Below are positions 48,941 to 58,378 of a stretch of DNA of 64,000 nt, piece after piece. Source of the stretch: an uncultured Oscillospiraceae bacterium. GTDB taxonomy: Bacteria > Bacillota > Clostridia > Oscillospirales > Oscillospiraceae. The position numbers and the translations under genes were made by a program. The notes under the pieces were generated by a model. It had not been told where the DNA came from. It searched no databases and was given only the letters and a program-made list of their open reading frames with translations. Positions within the stretch are counted from its first letter, which is position 1; every line of letters begins with the position of its first letter. The stretch spans positions 1 to 64,000 of the forward strand of contig CAJUFJ010000005.1 in the NCBI GenBank assembly GCA_910585815.1. Reading direction: 5' to 3'.

Positions 48941-51797
48941 TTGCGCCATCCTCCTTTTCAAGTTTGTTCACAAGCTGATTCAGCAGCTCCTCTGCGATGT
49001 CGTCCTCATACAGCTTCAGCTGTCCCTGGATTTCCTTCAGGCGCTCCTCCACGTCCTGGGGCAGGGTGTGGCGCAGAATGTCCGCCACCCTGCCGGCGCA
49101 GGCCTGAGACTGGAAGTCCTCCAGCTCGCCCAGGGCCGCCGCCGCCTGCTCCCGCAGCTGGGCGGGGGACAGGGGGGGAAGCTTCTCCTCCTGGGCTTCG
49201 TTTTGCTTCTGCTCCTCCAGGAACAGCCCGATATTCATTAAAAGGGTCTCATAGGCCTCCAGCAGCGGGGGGAACTGGCGCTGGATAAACTCCGTGTCCC
49301 CCTGGGCGGCGGCGTTCTCCTGGGCCCGGGCCATGTTGGATACGTCCAGGGCCCCGATGTTGGCCGAGGCGCTTTTCAGGCCGTGTACCTCCACCCGGTA
49401 GCGGGCGATGTCGCTGTCGGCCACCTCCCGGAGGAGGACCGTCTTGCGCTGGCCGTCCTGGTAGTAAAGCCCCAGCAGCTCCAGGAACTCCTCCTCGTCG
49501 CCGGCGCAGTAGCGGGAGGCGGCCTCCATGTCGATCCCGTCAATCCGGAAGCGGCTCAGGTCGGCGGTCTGGGCGGCGGCCTCCAGTTCCTCGGGGGCCC
49601 CCTCCCGCCGGCGCTCCTCGGGCACCCACCGGGCCAGCAGCTGGCCCAGCTCCCGCCGGTCCAGCGGCTTGGCGATGAAGTCCTGGAAGCCGTGCTTCAG
49701 GAACTGCTCCCGCATCCCCTCCATGGCGTTGGCGGTGAGGGCAATCATGGCTGGGGCTGTGCCGTTTTCGCCGCAGTCCTTTCGGATGATCTCCGCCGCC
49801 TCGATGCCGTCCATCATAGGCATCATATGATCCATAAAGATGATGTCATACCGGTTTTGCCGCACCAGCTCGATGGCCTCCGGGCCGCTCTCGGCCTCGG
49901 CCAGCTGGAAGGCGTAGCTCTTTAAAAAGCCCCGGGCCACCTTGCGGTTAATCAGGTTGTCGTCCACAATGAGCACCCGCACGTCGGGGGCGGTAAAGGC
50001 CTCGGCGTAGCGCAGCTCGGTCTGGGGTATCTCGGGCAGCTCCGCGATGGAGCGCCGGTCCACAATTTTCTGGGGGATGGTGATGATTACGGTGGTCCCC
50101 TCGCCGTAGACGCTGTCCACGTCGATAAGGCCGCCCATCAGCTCCACCAGGTGCCGGACGATGGCCAGGCCCAGGCCGGTGCCCTCCACCGTGCGGTTGC
50201 GCTTGGAGTCCACCTGGCGGAAGTCCTCGAATATTTTGCCCAGGTCCTCCTTGCGGATGCCGCAGCCGGTGTCCTCCACCCGGAAGGAGAGGACCTCCTC
50301 GTCCTCGTTTTTGCCGGGCCAGCCGGTGATATAGACCCGCACATAGCCCTCTTTGGTAAACTTGATGGCGTTGTTCAGGATGTTGATAAGCACCTGTTTG
50401 ATGCGGCCCTCGTCGCCGTTGTAGCGGCAGGGGAGGGCGCTGTCGCACTCGTATTTCAGAATCAGCCCCCGCTTGGAGGCCGCCATGTCCATCATGCCCA
50501 CCACCTCGTCCACCAGGGTCTTCAGGTGGTAGTCCCCATACACCAGCTCCATCTTGCCCGCCTCCACCTTGGACAGGTCCAGGATGTCGTTGATGATGGC
50601 CAGCAGATTCTTGGCCGCCGACTGCACGTCCTTGGCGTGGGCGTAAATCTGGGGGTCGGGGCACTCCTCCATGATGATGTCGTTCAGGCCGATGATGGCG
50701 TTCATGGGGGTGCGTATCTCGTGGGACATGTTGGCCAAAAACTCGCTCTTGGCGATGTTCGCCTTCTCGGCCTGCTGGCGCACCCGCTTGATCTCGTTGA
50801 TATAGGCCTTGATGTCGGTCATGTCCAGCACCAGGATGACGCAGCCCTGCTTCCGGCCGTTTTCGTCGATGATCTGCTTGCTGTGGCATTCATAGTGCTG
50901 CCCGTTGATGGAGAAGCTCCAGGGGACGCTCTCGTTGAGCATCTCCTCCCGGAAATCCTCCAGCACCCGGACGTTCTCCCCCAGCTTGTGCTCGGGCAGG
51001 CTGGTGAAGATCTGAGCGGCGGCACGGTTGTAGCTGATAAGCCGGTCATGGTCGTCCAGGGCGATCACCCCGTCCCCCAGGCTCTCCAGCACCTTCTCGG
51101 CCGCCAGGCGGCGGAAGTCGTAGTTGCGGCGGCTCCACACCACAATCACCACCATCGCCATGGTGATGGCCAGAGTGACCGGCGTGAGGTCGAACACCGC
51201 AGTGAGCTTGAACACATAGGCCACCAGCACCGCCACGGGCAGGGAGGTAATGAGAAGGATGGTCCAGTACTGCCGGCTGACCTGCTGGTCCGACCGGCCC
51301 CGGACCGCCCGGGCCAGGGTGTAGATGGACAGGACGTAGGGAATTACGATGCGGGTAATCAGGAAGAAGCTGTACAGGGGGCCGTAGGTGATGCTGACAT
51401 AGTGAAAGCCGTCGGCGGTGGACAGCCACTGAAAATCCCGGTAAAACAGGCCGTTCCAGTTGAAAAACACCGTGGGCAGAACAAAAAAGTTAATTACCTC
51501 AAGGGCCCGCAGCAGCTTTTTGGGCGGGCGGGCGTAGCAGTAGGTGTAAGTAAACCAGCAGTAGCACAGGGGGACAAAGGTGGAGCCCACATTTTCCACC
51601 GTCACCGCCGCCACGGCGGCCTCCACGGTGGGGGCGGTCAGCTCCAGCATATAGCCCACGTTCTGCACCAGCGAGCCGCACATAATAAAAATCAGCAGCT
51701 TCTGCTCCCGGGCGCCGTCTCCGTTCAGCAGGAGGATCAGTGCCGCGAAAATCAGGCTTATGCCAAAGCACTCCAATAATATTACAAAATTTACCAT
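48933..51797 (-). CDS. Hybrid histidine kinase with 7TM sensor, PAS, receiver and Hpt
   Basis: 954 residues. Seven hydrophobic segments occupy 1-222, like the 7TM sensor regions of the histidine-kinase-associated type; a PAS domain follows (about 235-330). HisKA has His 359 in SHEIRTPMN; the ATPase domain has NAIKF, DTGCGI and GTGLGL. The receiver has phospho-Asp 656 (FMDHMMP) and the Hpt domain His 805 (EVHGLKSAS). This is a complete phosphorelay that can pass phosphate to the two downstream receivers. The ligand is unknown. Confidence 0.9.
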   Translation of the reverse strand: MVNFVILLECFGISLIFAALILLLNGDGAREQKLLIFIMCGSLVQNVGYMLELTAPTVEAAVAAVTVENVGSTFVPLCYCWFTYTYCYARPPKKLLRALEVINFFVLPTVFFNWNGLFYRDFQWLSTADGFHYVSITYGPLYSFFLITRIVIPYVLSIYTLARAVRGRSDQQVSRQYWTILLITSLPVAVLVAYVFKLTAVFDLTPVTLAITMAMVVIVVWSRRNYDFRRLAAEKVLESLGDGVIALDDHDRLISYNRAAAQIFTSLPEHKLGENVRVLEDFREEMLNESVPWSFSINGQHYECHSKQIIDENGRKQGCVILVLDMTDIKAYINEIKRVRQQAEKANIAKSEFLANMSHEIRTPMNAIIGLNDIIMEECPDPQIYAHAKDVQSAAKNLLAIINDILDLSKVEAGKMELVYGDYHLKTLVDEVVGMMDMAASKRGLILKYECDSALPCRYNGDEGRIKQVLINILNNAIKFTKEGYVRVYITGWPGKNEDEEVLSFRVEDTGCGIRKEDLGKIFEDFRQVDSKRNRTVEGTGLGLAIVRHLVELMGGLIDVDSVYGEGTTVIITIPQKIVDRRSIAELPEIPQTELRYAEAFTAPDVRVLIVDDNLINRKVARGFLKSYAFQLAEAESGPEAIELVRQNRYDIIFMDHMMPMMDGIEAAEIIRKDCGENGTAPAMIALTANAMEGMREQFLKHGFQDFIAKPLDRRELGQLLARWVPEERRREGAPEELEAAAQTADLSRFRIDGIDMEAASRYCAGDEEEFLELLGLYYQDGQRKTVLLREVADSDIARYRVEVHGLKSASANIGALDVSNMARAQENAAAQGDTEFIQRQFPPLLEAYETLLMNIGLFLEEQKQNEAQEEKLPPLSPAQLREQAAAALGELEDFQSQACAGRVADILRHTLPQDVEERLKEIQGQLKLYEDDIAEELLNQLVNKLEKEDGAND

Positions 51798-51869
51798 TTA
51801 TTGCCCACCCGTCTGTGTTTGATCTTTGCCGCCGGGCCAAAAAGCGTGTAGCGATTTTTCACCTCCCTA

Positions 51870-51898
51870 ACAATAGTACATTTTCACCATGATGTCAA
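51870..51898 (-). promoter_or_regulatory. Promoter of the signalling operon
   Basis: On the minus strand TTGACA (51893-51898) and TATTGT (51870-51875) are 17 bases apart, about 70 bases before the kinase start. Confidence 0.75.
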
Positions 51899-52225
51899 GA
51901 AATACAATCCCTCATTTCCCATCTGTTTTAGCCTTCCGCCCTGTCAAATTCAAACAGAGCCCAGGACAAGCTGTACGCCTAATGGGGGCGTGTCCCATTT
52001 ACAGATTTTTATGTAGGGGCGGACATTGTCCGCCCACGGGCGCACCCTGCACCCCTGCAGAGTGTGCCAATTCACGTTATCGCGATAAAATGCGTGGCAG
52101 GACACTCCCTGCATGAAAGTGGGGGTTGCCAATGGAGGAGAATTTTGATAAGATTTTACCGACCTGACCCGGGGCTTCGGCGGACCGGGCGCGGAGCTTA
52201 CAGGAAGGCGGGGTGACGGACCGTT
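51899..52225. other. Intergenic region before the ABC exporter
   Basis: It contains a GTAGGGGCG-family module at about 52013-52058 (GTAGGGGCGGACATTGTCCG then CCC). An 11-codon frame, MEENFDKILPT, runs from ATG 52132 (after GTGGGGG) to TGA 52165-52167; the same frame stays open afterwards past a GTG at 52213. This might be a small leader or a decayed gene, but support is weak. Confidence 0.4.
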
Positions 52226-53986
52226 ATGAAACGCCACAGCCCGGCGGGCAGCGCTGGGGAGGAGAACAGAATTGCCAGTATGTTTCGATATCTCATCGGA
52301 GTGCTGGAGCCGGACCAGCGCAGAAGCTGGAAGATTCTGACCCTGCTCAGTCTGATCAGCCCTGCGGTGGACATTTTCGGCTTCTCCGTTATTATGACGG
52401 TCATCAACCGCGCCATCCAGGAGAATCAGGCCTCCCCAGAGCTGGTGGCCTTTACTCTGTGCATGGTGGGGGTGACGGTGGGCAAGTGCCTGCTGGAGCT
52501 CTACCGGGACAGGCTCTCCAGTCGGTTTACCTACGACGGCGCCCAGCGGCTGTCGGTGAAGGTCTACGAGACCCTGATAAAAGAGGATCTGCCTGCCCAC
52601 CAGCAGAAAAGCGCCATGCAAGCCCTGGACATGGTCCGGCAGGACACCGTAAACTGTATCCAGATGATCACCGTTTACACCGATATATGGGTCAACTGCA
52701 TCACCTTCACCGGCTACGGGGCGGTTATGATCTACTCCGCCAAGTGGATCGGCATTGGCAGCAGCCTGGCCCTGGTGGCCCTTATGGTGGTGATTCATGC
52801 GCAGACCCGTGCGCGGATGCGGGCCTTCGGCGAGAAAAGCCGGGCCTACTCCATCCGTACCAACGCCCAGATCACCATTGCCTACGGCTCCTTCAAGGAG
52901 ATGAAGATTGACGACCGGTCCGCCTTTGTGCTGAAGCGGTATCAGAGGGCCAGCAGCAAATTCGCTCAGGTACAGCAGGAGTATCAGTACCACTCCGGCC
53001 GGATCAGTATTCTCCTGCAAAACAGCGTGATGGGGGCCATGTTCGCTGTGCTCGCCGTGATTCTTCTGGCGGGCTCCAATCTGGCCTTCATCCTGGCCCC
53101 CATGCTGGTGTTTGTCACCGCCCTGGCCCGGATGCTGCAAACCGCCTTTCACGTTCTGCGGGGGCTGAACTACATGGAGTTCGCCCGAAAGCCCTTCTCG
53201 GCGCTGAAGGAGGCCCTCACCAGCTACGACCGAATCAAGGCCCGGGCGAAGCGCACCGCCGCCCTCCGCCGGAAGACCCTCACCTTCCGTCAGGGCCTCT
53301 CGGTGAGCGGGCTGACCTTTGGCTACCGGGATCAGACCCGCATCTTCGACGGGGCGTCCATCCACATCCCGGTGGGGCGCTCGGTGGCCATCATCGGGGC
53401 CTCCGGCGCGGGTAAGACCACCTTTCTGGACCTGATTTTGGGTCTGCTCCCCCCTCAGGCGGGCAGCATCTGCTACGACGACTACGATATCGCCGCCCAC
53501 GCCGACGAACAGGGCCGCTGCATGGCCAGCATCGGCCAGCTGGTGAGCTACATTCCCCAGACCGTCTACCTGAACGGGGCCACCATCCGGGACAACGTGG
53601 CCTTCTTCTCGGACGAGCGGGATATCGACAACGACAGGGTGATCGAGTGCCTGAAGTGTGCCCAGATCTGGGAGGATGTTCAGGATCTGCCCGACGGGAT
53701 TGACACCCTGATCGGCGAGAACGGGACCGCCATCTCCGGCGGCCAGCGCCAGCGCATCGCCCTGGCCAGGGCGCTTTATAAGGAATTTGAGCTGCTAGTG
53801 ATGGACGAGGCCACCGCCGCCCTGGATATCGACACCGAGCGGGCGGTGATCGACTCCATCCGCCGGGTGAAGGAGGGCAAAACCCTGCTTATGGTGACCC
53901 ACCACATGAGCCTGGCCAACGAGTGCGACATCATCTATAAAATCGAGAGGAAAAAGCTTGTGCTGGTTAAGGGAGACCCGTCCTGA
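52226..53986 (+). CDS. ABC exporter, fused permease and ATPase (PglK/MsbA-like)
   Basis: 586 residues. Six membrane helices (1-320) and a nucleotide-binding domain with Walker A GASGAGKTT, signature SGGQRQR, Walker B LLVMDEATAALD and the H-loop TH. The layout resembles flippases such as PglK or lipid/peptide exporters, acting as a homodimer. ATG 52226 is used; a later ATG at 52280 is possible. It has no adjacent cargo gene, so the substrate is unknown. Confidence 0.85.
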   Translation: MKRHSPAGSAGEENRIASMFRYLIGVLEPDQRRSWKILTLLSLISPAVDIFGFSVIMTVINRAIQENQASPELVAFTLCMVGVTVGKCLLELYRDRLSSRFTYDGAQRLSVKVYETLIKEDLPAHQQKSAMQALDMVRQDTVNCIQMITVYTDIWVNCITFTGYGAVMIYSAKWIGIGSSLALVALMVVIHAQTRARMRAFGEKSRAYSIRTNAQITIAYGSFKEMKIDDRSAFVLKRYQRASSKFAQVQQEYQYHSGRISILLQNSVMGAMFAVLAVILLAGSNLAFILAPMLVFVTALARMLQTAFHVLRGLNYMEFARKPFSALKEALTSYDRIKARAKRTAALRRKTLTFRQGLSVSGLTFGYRDQTRIFDGASIHIPVGRSVAIIGASGAGKTTFLDLILGLLPPQAGSICYDDYDIAAHADEQGRCMASIGQLVSYIPQTVYLNGATIRDNVAFFSDERDIDNDRVIECLKCAQIWEDVQDLPDGIDTLIGENGTAISGGQRQRIALARALYKEFELLVMDEATAALDIDTERAVIDSIRRVKEGKTLLMVTHHMSLANECDIIYKIERKKLVLVKGDPS

Positions 53987-53991
53987 ACACC

Positions 53992-54024
53992 GCCCCGGGC
54001 CGTGCAGACTGCACGACCCGGGGC
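53992..54024. terminator. Bidirectional terminator between exporter and SLH gene
   Basis: GCCCCGGG (53992-53999) pairs with CCCGGGGC (54017-54024), with an inner GTGCA/TGCAC stem. It separates convergent genes; T runs are poor. Confidence 0.6.
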
Positions 54025-54040
54025 GCTTGCCGTTTCTGTG

Positions 54041-55894
54041 TTATTTTACCACGATGACACGGACCCGTCCGCCCTCGGACTCGGCCTTGTCATACCAGGC
54101 GGTGACGGTTCCGCCGCCCTCCGCCCGGGCCAGGCTGGACAGGTAGTACCGCCCGTCCCGGTATTCGTAGACCACCACGCCGTCCGACAGGGTGTAGCGC
54201 TGATTGCCCGTTACGAACTGGTTGCCCGACACCTGCCCCGCCTGGGCGGCGGTGAGGGCGTAGAGCTTCTCCGGGCTGGCCGGGTCGCCCTGGATGCGGA
54301 TGGGGCCGGCGGTGGCCAGGAACCTGGTGGCGCCGGAGAGGGTGTAGCTTACGCCGTCCACGTCGTACTGGTAGGTGCAGTAGCGGCTCATCCCCTGGCC
54401 CTCCTCCTCAAAGCGGGTGATGATGCCGTAGTGGTAGGCGTCGCCGGTGACGTCGTTGAGGATAAGGGTCTCGATCTCCCCCTGGGGGTTGAGGGCGTAG
54501 TACTTCACCTTGCCGCTGTTCAGGTTCAGCCCGGCCAGGCGGGCGGGGTAGATGACCGCACCCCGGTCCTCGCTCACGTCCAGAATCTCCGCCCCCTGGG
54601 CGAAGGCGTATTTGTCCAGCTTTGTGCCCTCCTGGTTCACCTTGCCGGACAGGGAGGCGTTGCCCAGGCCGCGGAGGGTGACCTCGCCCCCGCTGCCGGC
54701 CACAATGGCCCGGACCACGCTGCCCACCTTGTAGCCGCCCCGGGTCTGGTACTGGTAGGTCTGGCCGTCGGTGGCCAGCAGGGTGACGGTCTGGGCGGTG
54801 TAGCTGCCGCCGGAGCCGTCGGGGTAGGCGGTCTTTTCGATGGCCGTCACTACGCCCACCCGCTCGCCGGCGCTGGCCGACACATCGGCCACGGCGGCCA
54901 CGCCGCCGCTGCGGCCCAGCAGCAGGGTGACGGTGCTGCCCAGGTGGTACTGCCCCAGGTCAGACAGGGCGTAGGCCGCCGCCGAGCTCTCGATGGCGTA
55001 GGTCCGGCCCGCCACCGTCACCGAGGTGGGCTCCGCGCTGGAGGGGGCCAGGGCCTGGATGGGGCCGGTGGCCTTTTTGGCATAGGCCCACACGGTGCTC
55101 ATGGCGGCGTTCCAGTAGACCACGTCGTAGTCCTGAATGTTGGTCAGGCTGGCGGCGCTGCCGTTGCGGTAGACCTTGTTGGGGGTGAAGCCCAGGGAGG
55201 ACTGCCAGCCGTAGCCCTGGACCACCACCGGGCCCTCCATCTGGCCGTTGACAAGGGCCACCACATCGGGCTTGCCTGAGGCGTCCAGGCTGTGGCCCAG
55301 CTGCTGGATGTAGGGCGCGCCCTCCTTGGTTTTGGCGGAGAGGAGGTTATAGAACAGATACACCGCGTCCTGCCGGGTGAGGGGGGAGGCGGCCTGCAGG
55401 GCGGTCACCCCCCGGATCAGCTTCAGGTTCTGGCACATGGCCAGCTGGCCGGTGGGGAAGGCGCCGGAGAAGTCGTCAGGGCCGTAGCCCAGCAGGGAGA
55501 GCAGCATGGAGGCCGCCTCGGCCAGCTTGATCTCCTGGTCGGGACGGAAGGTGCCGTCGCTGAAGCCGGAAATCAGCCTCCGGCCCACCGCTGCCTCCAC
55601 ATAGCCGCTGGCCCAGTGGCTGCGGGGGACGTCGGGATAGGGGGCCACCGCCGCCTGGCCCACCCCGTCCCCGCCGGGCATGGCCTTCACCGTCATGGTG
55701 ACAAACTCCGCCCGGGTCACCCTGGCGGACAGGTTCAGGTTGCCGCTGCCGTCGCCGTTGAGGATGCCCAGGGCGGTTACCGCCTGGACCGCGTCGTCCA
55801 GAGAGGGCGCCGTCCCCGCCGCCGAGGCGGGCAGTATCAGGGCGAGGGTGAGGCAGGCCGCTAAAATCGCGGAGAAAAGGCGTTTTGTTTTCAT
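54041..55894 (-). CDS. S-layer-homology-domain surface protein
   Basis: 617 residues with a signal peptide (MKTKRLFSAILAACLTLALILPASAAG). Three SLH-like repeats span about 27-210 (ARVTRAEFVTMTVKAM, YVEAAVGRRLISGFSDGTFRPDQEIKLAEAASMLL, LTRQDAVYLFYNLL). The rest is beta-rich. SLH domains bind pyruvylated wall polymer, so the protein is held on the cell wall. Function of the beta part is unknown. Confidence 0.85.
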   Translation of the reverse strand: MKTKRLFSAILAACLTLALILPASAAGTAPSLDDAVQAVTALGILNGDGSGNLNLSARVTRAEFVTMTVKAMPGGDGVGQAAVAPYPDVPRSHWASGYVEAAVGRRLISGFSDGTFRPDQEIKLAEAASMLLSLLGYGPDDFSGAFPTGQLAMCQNLKLIRGVTALQAASPLTRQDAVYLFYNLLSAKTKEGAPYIQQLGHSLDASGKPDVVALVNGQMEGPVVVQGYGWQSSLGFTPNKVYRNGSAASLTNIQDYDVVYWNAAMSTVWAYAKKATGPIQALAPSSAEPTSVTVAGRTYAIESSAAAYALSDLGQYHLGSTVTLLLGRSGGVAAVADVSASAGERVGVVTAIEKTAYPDGSGGSYTAQTVTLLATDGQTYQYQTRGGYKVGSVVRAIVAGSGGEVTLRGLGNASLSGKVNQEGTKLDKYAFAQGAEILDVSEDRGAVIYPARLAGLNLNSGKVKYYALNPQGEIETLILNDVTGDAYHYGIITRFEEEGQGMSRYCTYQYDVDGVSYTLSGATRFLATAGPIRIQGDPASPEKLYALTAAQAGQVSGNQFVTGNQRYTLSDGVVVYEYRDGRYYLSSLARAEGGGTVTAWYDKAESEGGRVRVIVVK

Positions 55895-55922
55895 GAGACA
55901 TGTTCCTTTCTGTATGAGGAAT

Positions 55923-55987
55923 GTAGGGACGCTTCATGAAGCGTCCGATATCGAACAACCGCGGACGCATCGTGATGCGTCCCTACG
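55923..55987. repeat. GTAGGGACG-family repeats
   Basis: GTAGGGACGCTTCATGAAGC with GTCC and an inverted GGACGCATCGTGATGCGTCC with CTAC lie upstream of the SLH gene. Confidence 0.7.
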
Positions 55988-55995
55988 TTACCTTT

Positions 55996-56267
55996 CGTCC
56001 CGCCCGCAGGCGGCAAGCCTCCTTTTCCCCGCAAGGGGGACGCGATATCCGTAAGCGGCAGAGCCGCTAACGGCTATCCAGTGAAAGGAGGTGGCACGGC
56101 GAAGCCGTGACGGAGGATTGTATTTCGCCGCAGGCGAAATGTATGAAATAATCAAGGTTTCGGAAGCTTTGTTTACTTCGTATGTTTTGCTTCGCAAAAC
56201 GCAATCCTCAGTCAGCCTGCGGCTGACAGCTCCTTTCCAAAGGAGCCATTTTCGCTGCGGCGGGACG
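55996..56267. repeat. 272-bp element with 9-bp terminal inverted repeats, copy B
   Basis: CGTCCCGCC (55996-56004) and GGCGGGACG (56259-56267) bracket it. It shares the central block with copy A (31368-31640), including GGGGGACGCGATATCCGTAA, but its flanks are rearranged: left-end hairpins of one copy match right-end hairpins of the other in inverted order. No coding capacity. Confidence 0.8.
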
Positions 56268-56275
56268 TGGGCCGC

Positions 56276-57526
56276 TCAATCATACCGCAGGGCGTCAATG
56301 GGGTTGAGCTTTGCCGCCTTGTTGGCGGGCAGGTAGCCGAACAGAATCCCGATGCCCACCGACACGCCGAAGCTGAGCATAATGGCCCCCATGGTGGGGG
56401 TGGCGTTGAAGGTGATGCCGCTGGCCCCCATACTGGCCACCAGCATACCGCCCAGCAGGGCCTCCAGCAGCTTGGCCAGCAGACAGCCGAAGCCGATGCC
56501 CAGCAGGCCGCCGATGGCGGAGGTGGTGCCCGCCTCGATGACGAACTGACTGCGGATGTCCCGCCGCTTGGCCCCCAACGACTTGCGCACGCCGATCTCC
56601 CGGGTGCGCTCGGTGACGGACACCAGCATAATGTTCATGATGCCGATGCCGCCCACCAGCAGGGAGATGGCCGCGATGGCCACCAGCACACCCATAGCCA
56701 CGCCCATCATGGCGTTGATCTGGTTGGCCTGCTCGGCCATGGTCATGATGTAGAAGTAATTATACATCCCGTCGTCGGTACGGAAAAAGTCGTTGAGATA
56801 GGCCTCAATGACCCCTTTGGCGGCGTTTGCAGTCTCGCCGGAGGTGCTGGTGAAGATGTACAGGCCCACCCACCGGTCACCGATAATCTCCATGACGGTG
56901 CTGTAAGGCATATAAATCTGGTCGTCCTGACTGCCGGGGAGCATTTCAAATTCGGCGTTGCGCTTGAGCACCCCCACCACCGTGAGAGTCCGGCCGTTGA
57001 TGGACAGATGTTTTCCCAATGCGTCGCCGCCGAAGGCCTCCTGCTCCAGATAGGCTCCGATAACACAGACCGCCTCCCGGCGCTCCACGTCCATGTAGCT
57101 GATAAAGCGGCCCTTGGCCAGCTGTTCGCCGTCCATGGTGTAGTTGGTGGCGGCGTTGTACATGATCTCGCTGATTCCGTACACGCTAGTCCGGTCAAAC
57201 TTCTCGTCCCCATGGCGGACCACGCCCCCGAGGTTGATGTAGGGGGACACGCCGGTGAGGACGTGGGGGTTTTCGTCCACCAGGTCATACAGCTCCTCCG
57301 GGTCGGGCATCATACCGTCTCCCACAGACCAAATCTGGACCTGGATCATATTGATGCCCATCTTGTCCACCTGCTGCTGGATCATGCCGGTGAGGCCGTT
57401 GCCCAGGGAGAGAATCACAATCACCGCCCCCACGCCGATGATGATGCCCAGCATGGTGAGCAGGGCCCGCATCTTGCTGGTGGTGAGGGACTTTATCGCA
57501 AGGCGGAAGGACTGTCCAAAGTTCAT
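56276..57526 (-). CDS. MacB-like ABC transporter permease
   Basis: 416 residues. An N-terminal membrane helix (AIKSLTTSKMRALLTMLGIIIGVGAVIVILSLGNG) is followed by a large extracytoplasmic MacB-PCD domain, then three helices in the FtsX domain (SLLVGGIGIMNIMLVSVTERTREIGVRKSLGAKRRDI). With the ATPase and adaptor it forms a tripartite-like efflux unit that in Gram-positives exports peptides or drugs. ATGA overlap with the ATPase. Confidence 0.9.
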   Translation of the reverse strand: MNFGQSFRLAIKSLTTSKMRALLTMLGIIIGVGAVIVILSLGNGLTGMIQQQVDKMGINMIQVQIWSVGDGMMPDPEELYDLVDENPHVLTGVSPYINLGGVVRHGDEKFDRTSVYGISEIMYNAATNYTMDGEQLAKGRFISYMDVERREAVCVIGAYLEQEAFGGDALGKHLSINGRTLTVVGVLKRNAEFEMLPGSQDDQIYMPYSTVMEIIGDRWVGLYIFTSTSGETANAAKGVIEAYLNDFFRTDDGMYNYFYIMTMAEQANQINAMMGVAMGVLVAIAAISLLVGGIGIMNIMLVSVTERTREIGVRKSLGAKRRDIRSQFVIEAGTTSAIGGLLGIGFGCLLAKLLEALLGGMLVASMGASGITFNATPTMGAIMLSFGVSVGIGILFGYLPANKAAKLNPIDALRYD

Positions 57527-58269
57527 GCGCCCACCTCCTCGTCTTCCTCGCCCTCACCGTGGGGCTGGACCACCGCCCGGGGGTCGCGGGAGTCGCCGTC
57601 GTAGATGATTTTGCCGTCCTGAAGGCGGACAATGCGGTCCGCCTTCACGGCGATGGAGTTGTCGTGGGTGATAAGGACCACCGTATTTCCCTCCCGGTGC
57701 AGCTGCTTGAGGAATCTCAGCACATCCCGGCCGGTGCGGGAGTCCAGGGCGCCGGTGGGCTCGTCAGCCAGGATCAGGCTGGGGTCTCCGGCCAGGGCCC
57801 GGGCGATGGAAACCCGCTGCTGCTGGCCGCCGGAGAGCTGGGAGGGCAGATTTTTTCCCTTGTCCGCCAAGCCAACCCGCTCCAGGGATTGAAGGGCCCG
57901 CTCCCGGCGCTCAGCGCTGTCCACCCCGGCGTAGAGCAGGGGCAGCTCCACATTCTCCAGCACCGACAGCTTGGGGATCAGGTTGTACTGCTGGAAGATG
58001 AAGCCCAGCATCTTGTTGCGAATTTCCGCCTGCTGGTCGTCGTCCATGGTGGACACGTCCACGCCCCCCAGATGGTAGGTGCCCGAGGTGGGCACATCCA
58101 GACAGCCGATGATGTTCATGGCGGTGGACTTGCCCGACCCGGAGGAGCCCACAATGGCCACAAACTCCCCCTGGTCGATGGTCAGGTCCACCCCGTCCAG
58201 GGCGTGGACAGTCTCCGAGCCCATCTGGTATATTTTATAGACGTTTTTCAGTTCAATGAGGTGTTCCAA
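57523..58269 (-). CDS. MacB-like ABC transporter ATPase
   Basis: 248 residues from a TTG at 58269 (GGGAGG nine bases before). Walker A GSSGSGKST, signature LSGGQQQR, Walker B LILADEPTGALD and H-loop TH are present, with the LolD/MacB-like insert MNIIGCLDVPTSG. The start codon is not ATG; an upstream open frame crosses a repeat and is not believed. Confidence 0.9.
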   Translation of the reverse strand: MEHLIELKNVYKIYQMGSETVHALDGVDLTIDQGEFVAIVGSSGSGKSTAMNIIGCLDVPTSGTYHLGGVDVSTMDDDQQAEIRNKMLGFIFQQYNLIPKLSVLENVELPLLYAGVDSAERRERALQSLERVGLADKGKNLPSQLSGGQQQRVSIARALAGDPSLILADEPTGALDSRTGRDVLRFLKQLHREGNTVVLITHDNSIAVKADRIVRLQDGKIIYDGDSRDPRAVVQPHGEGEEDEEVGA

Positions 58270-58304
58270 TCTTGATTGCCTCCCTTGCTGGCCTGTTTGA
58301 GGAC

Positions 58305-58378
58305 GGTAGGGCGCGACGACTCGGCGCGCCGTTTTATCACAATTGCGCCATAGCGGCGGGCCGGGTCGTCCCGCCCTA
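58305..58378. repeat. GTAGGGCGCGAC-family repeat inside the efflux operon
   Basis: GTAGGGCGCGACGACTCGGC and GCCGGGTCGTCCCGCCCTAC are a rough inverted pair between adaptor and ATPase genes. Its right end reaches the adaptor stop codon. Confidence 0.7.
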
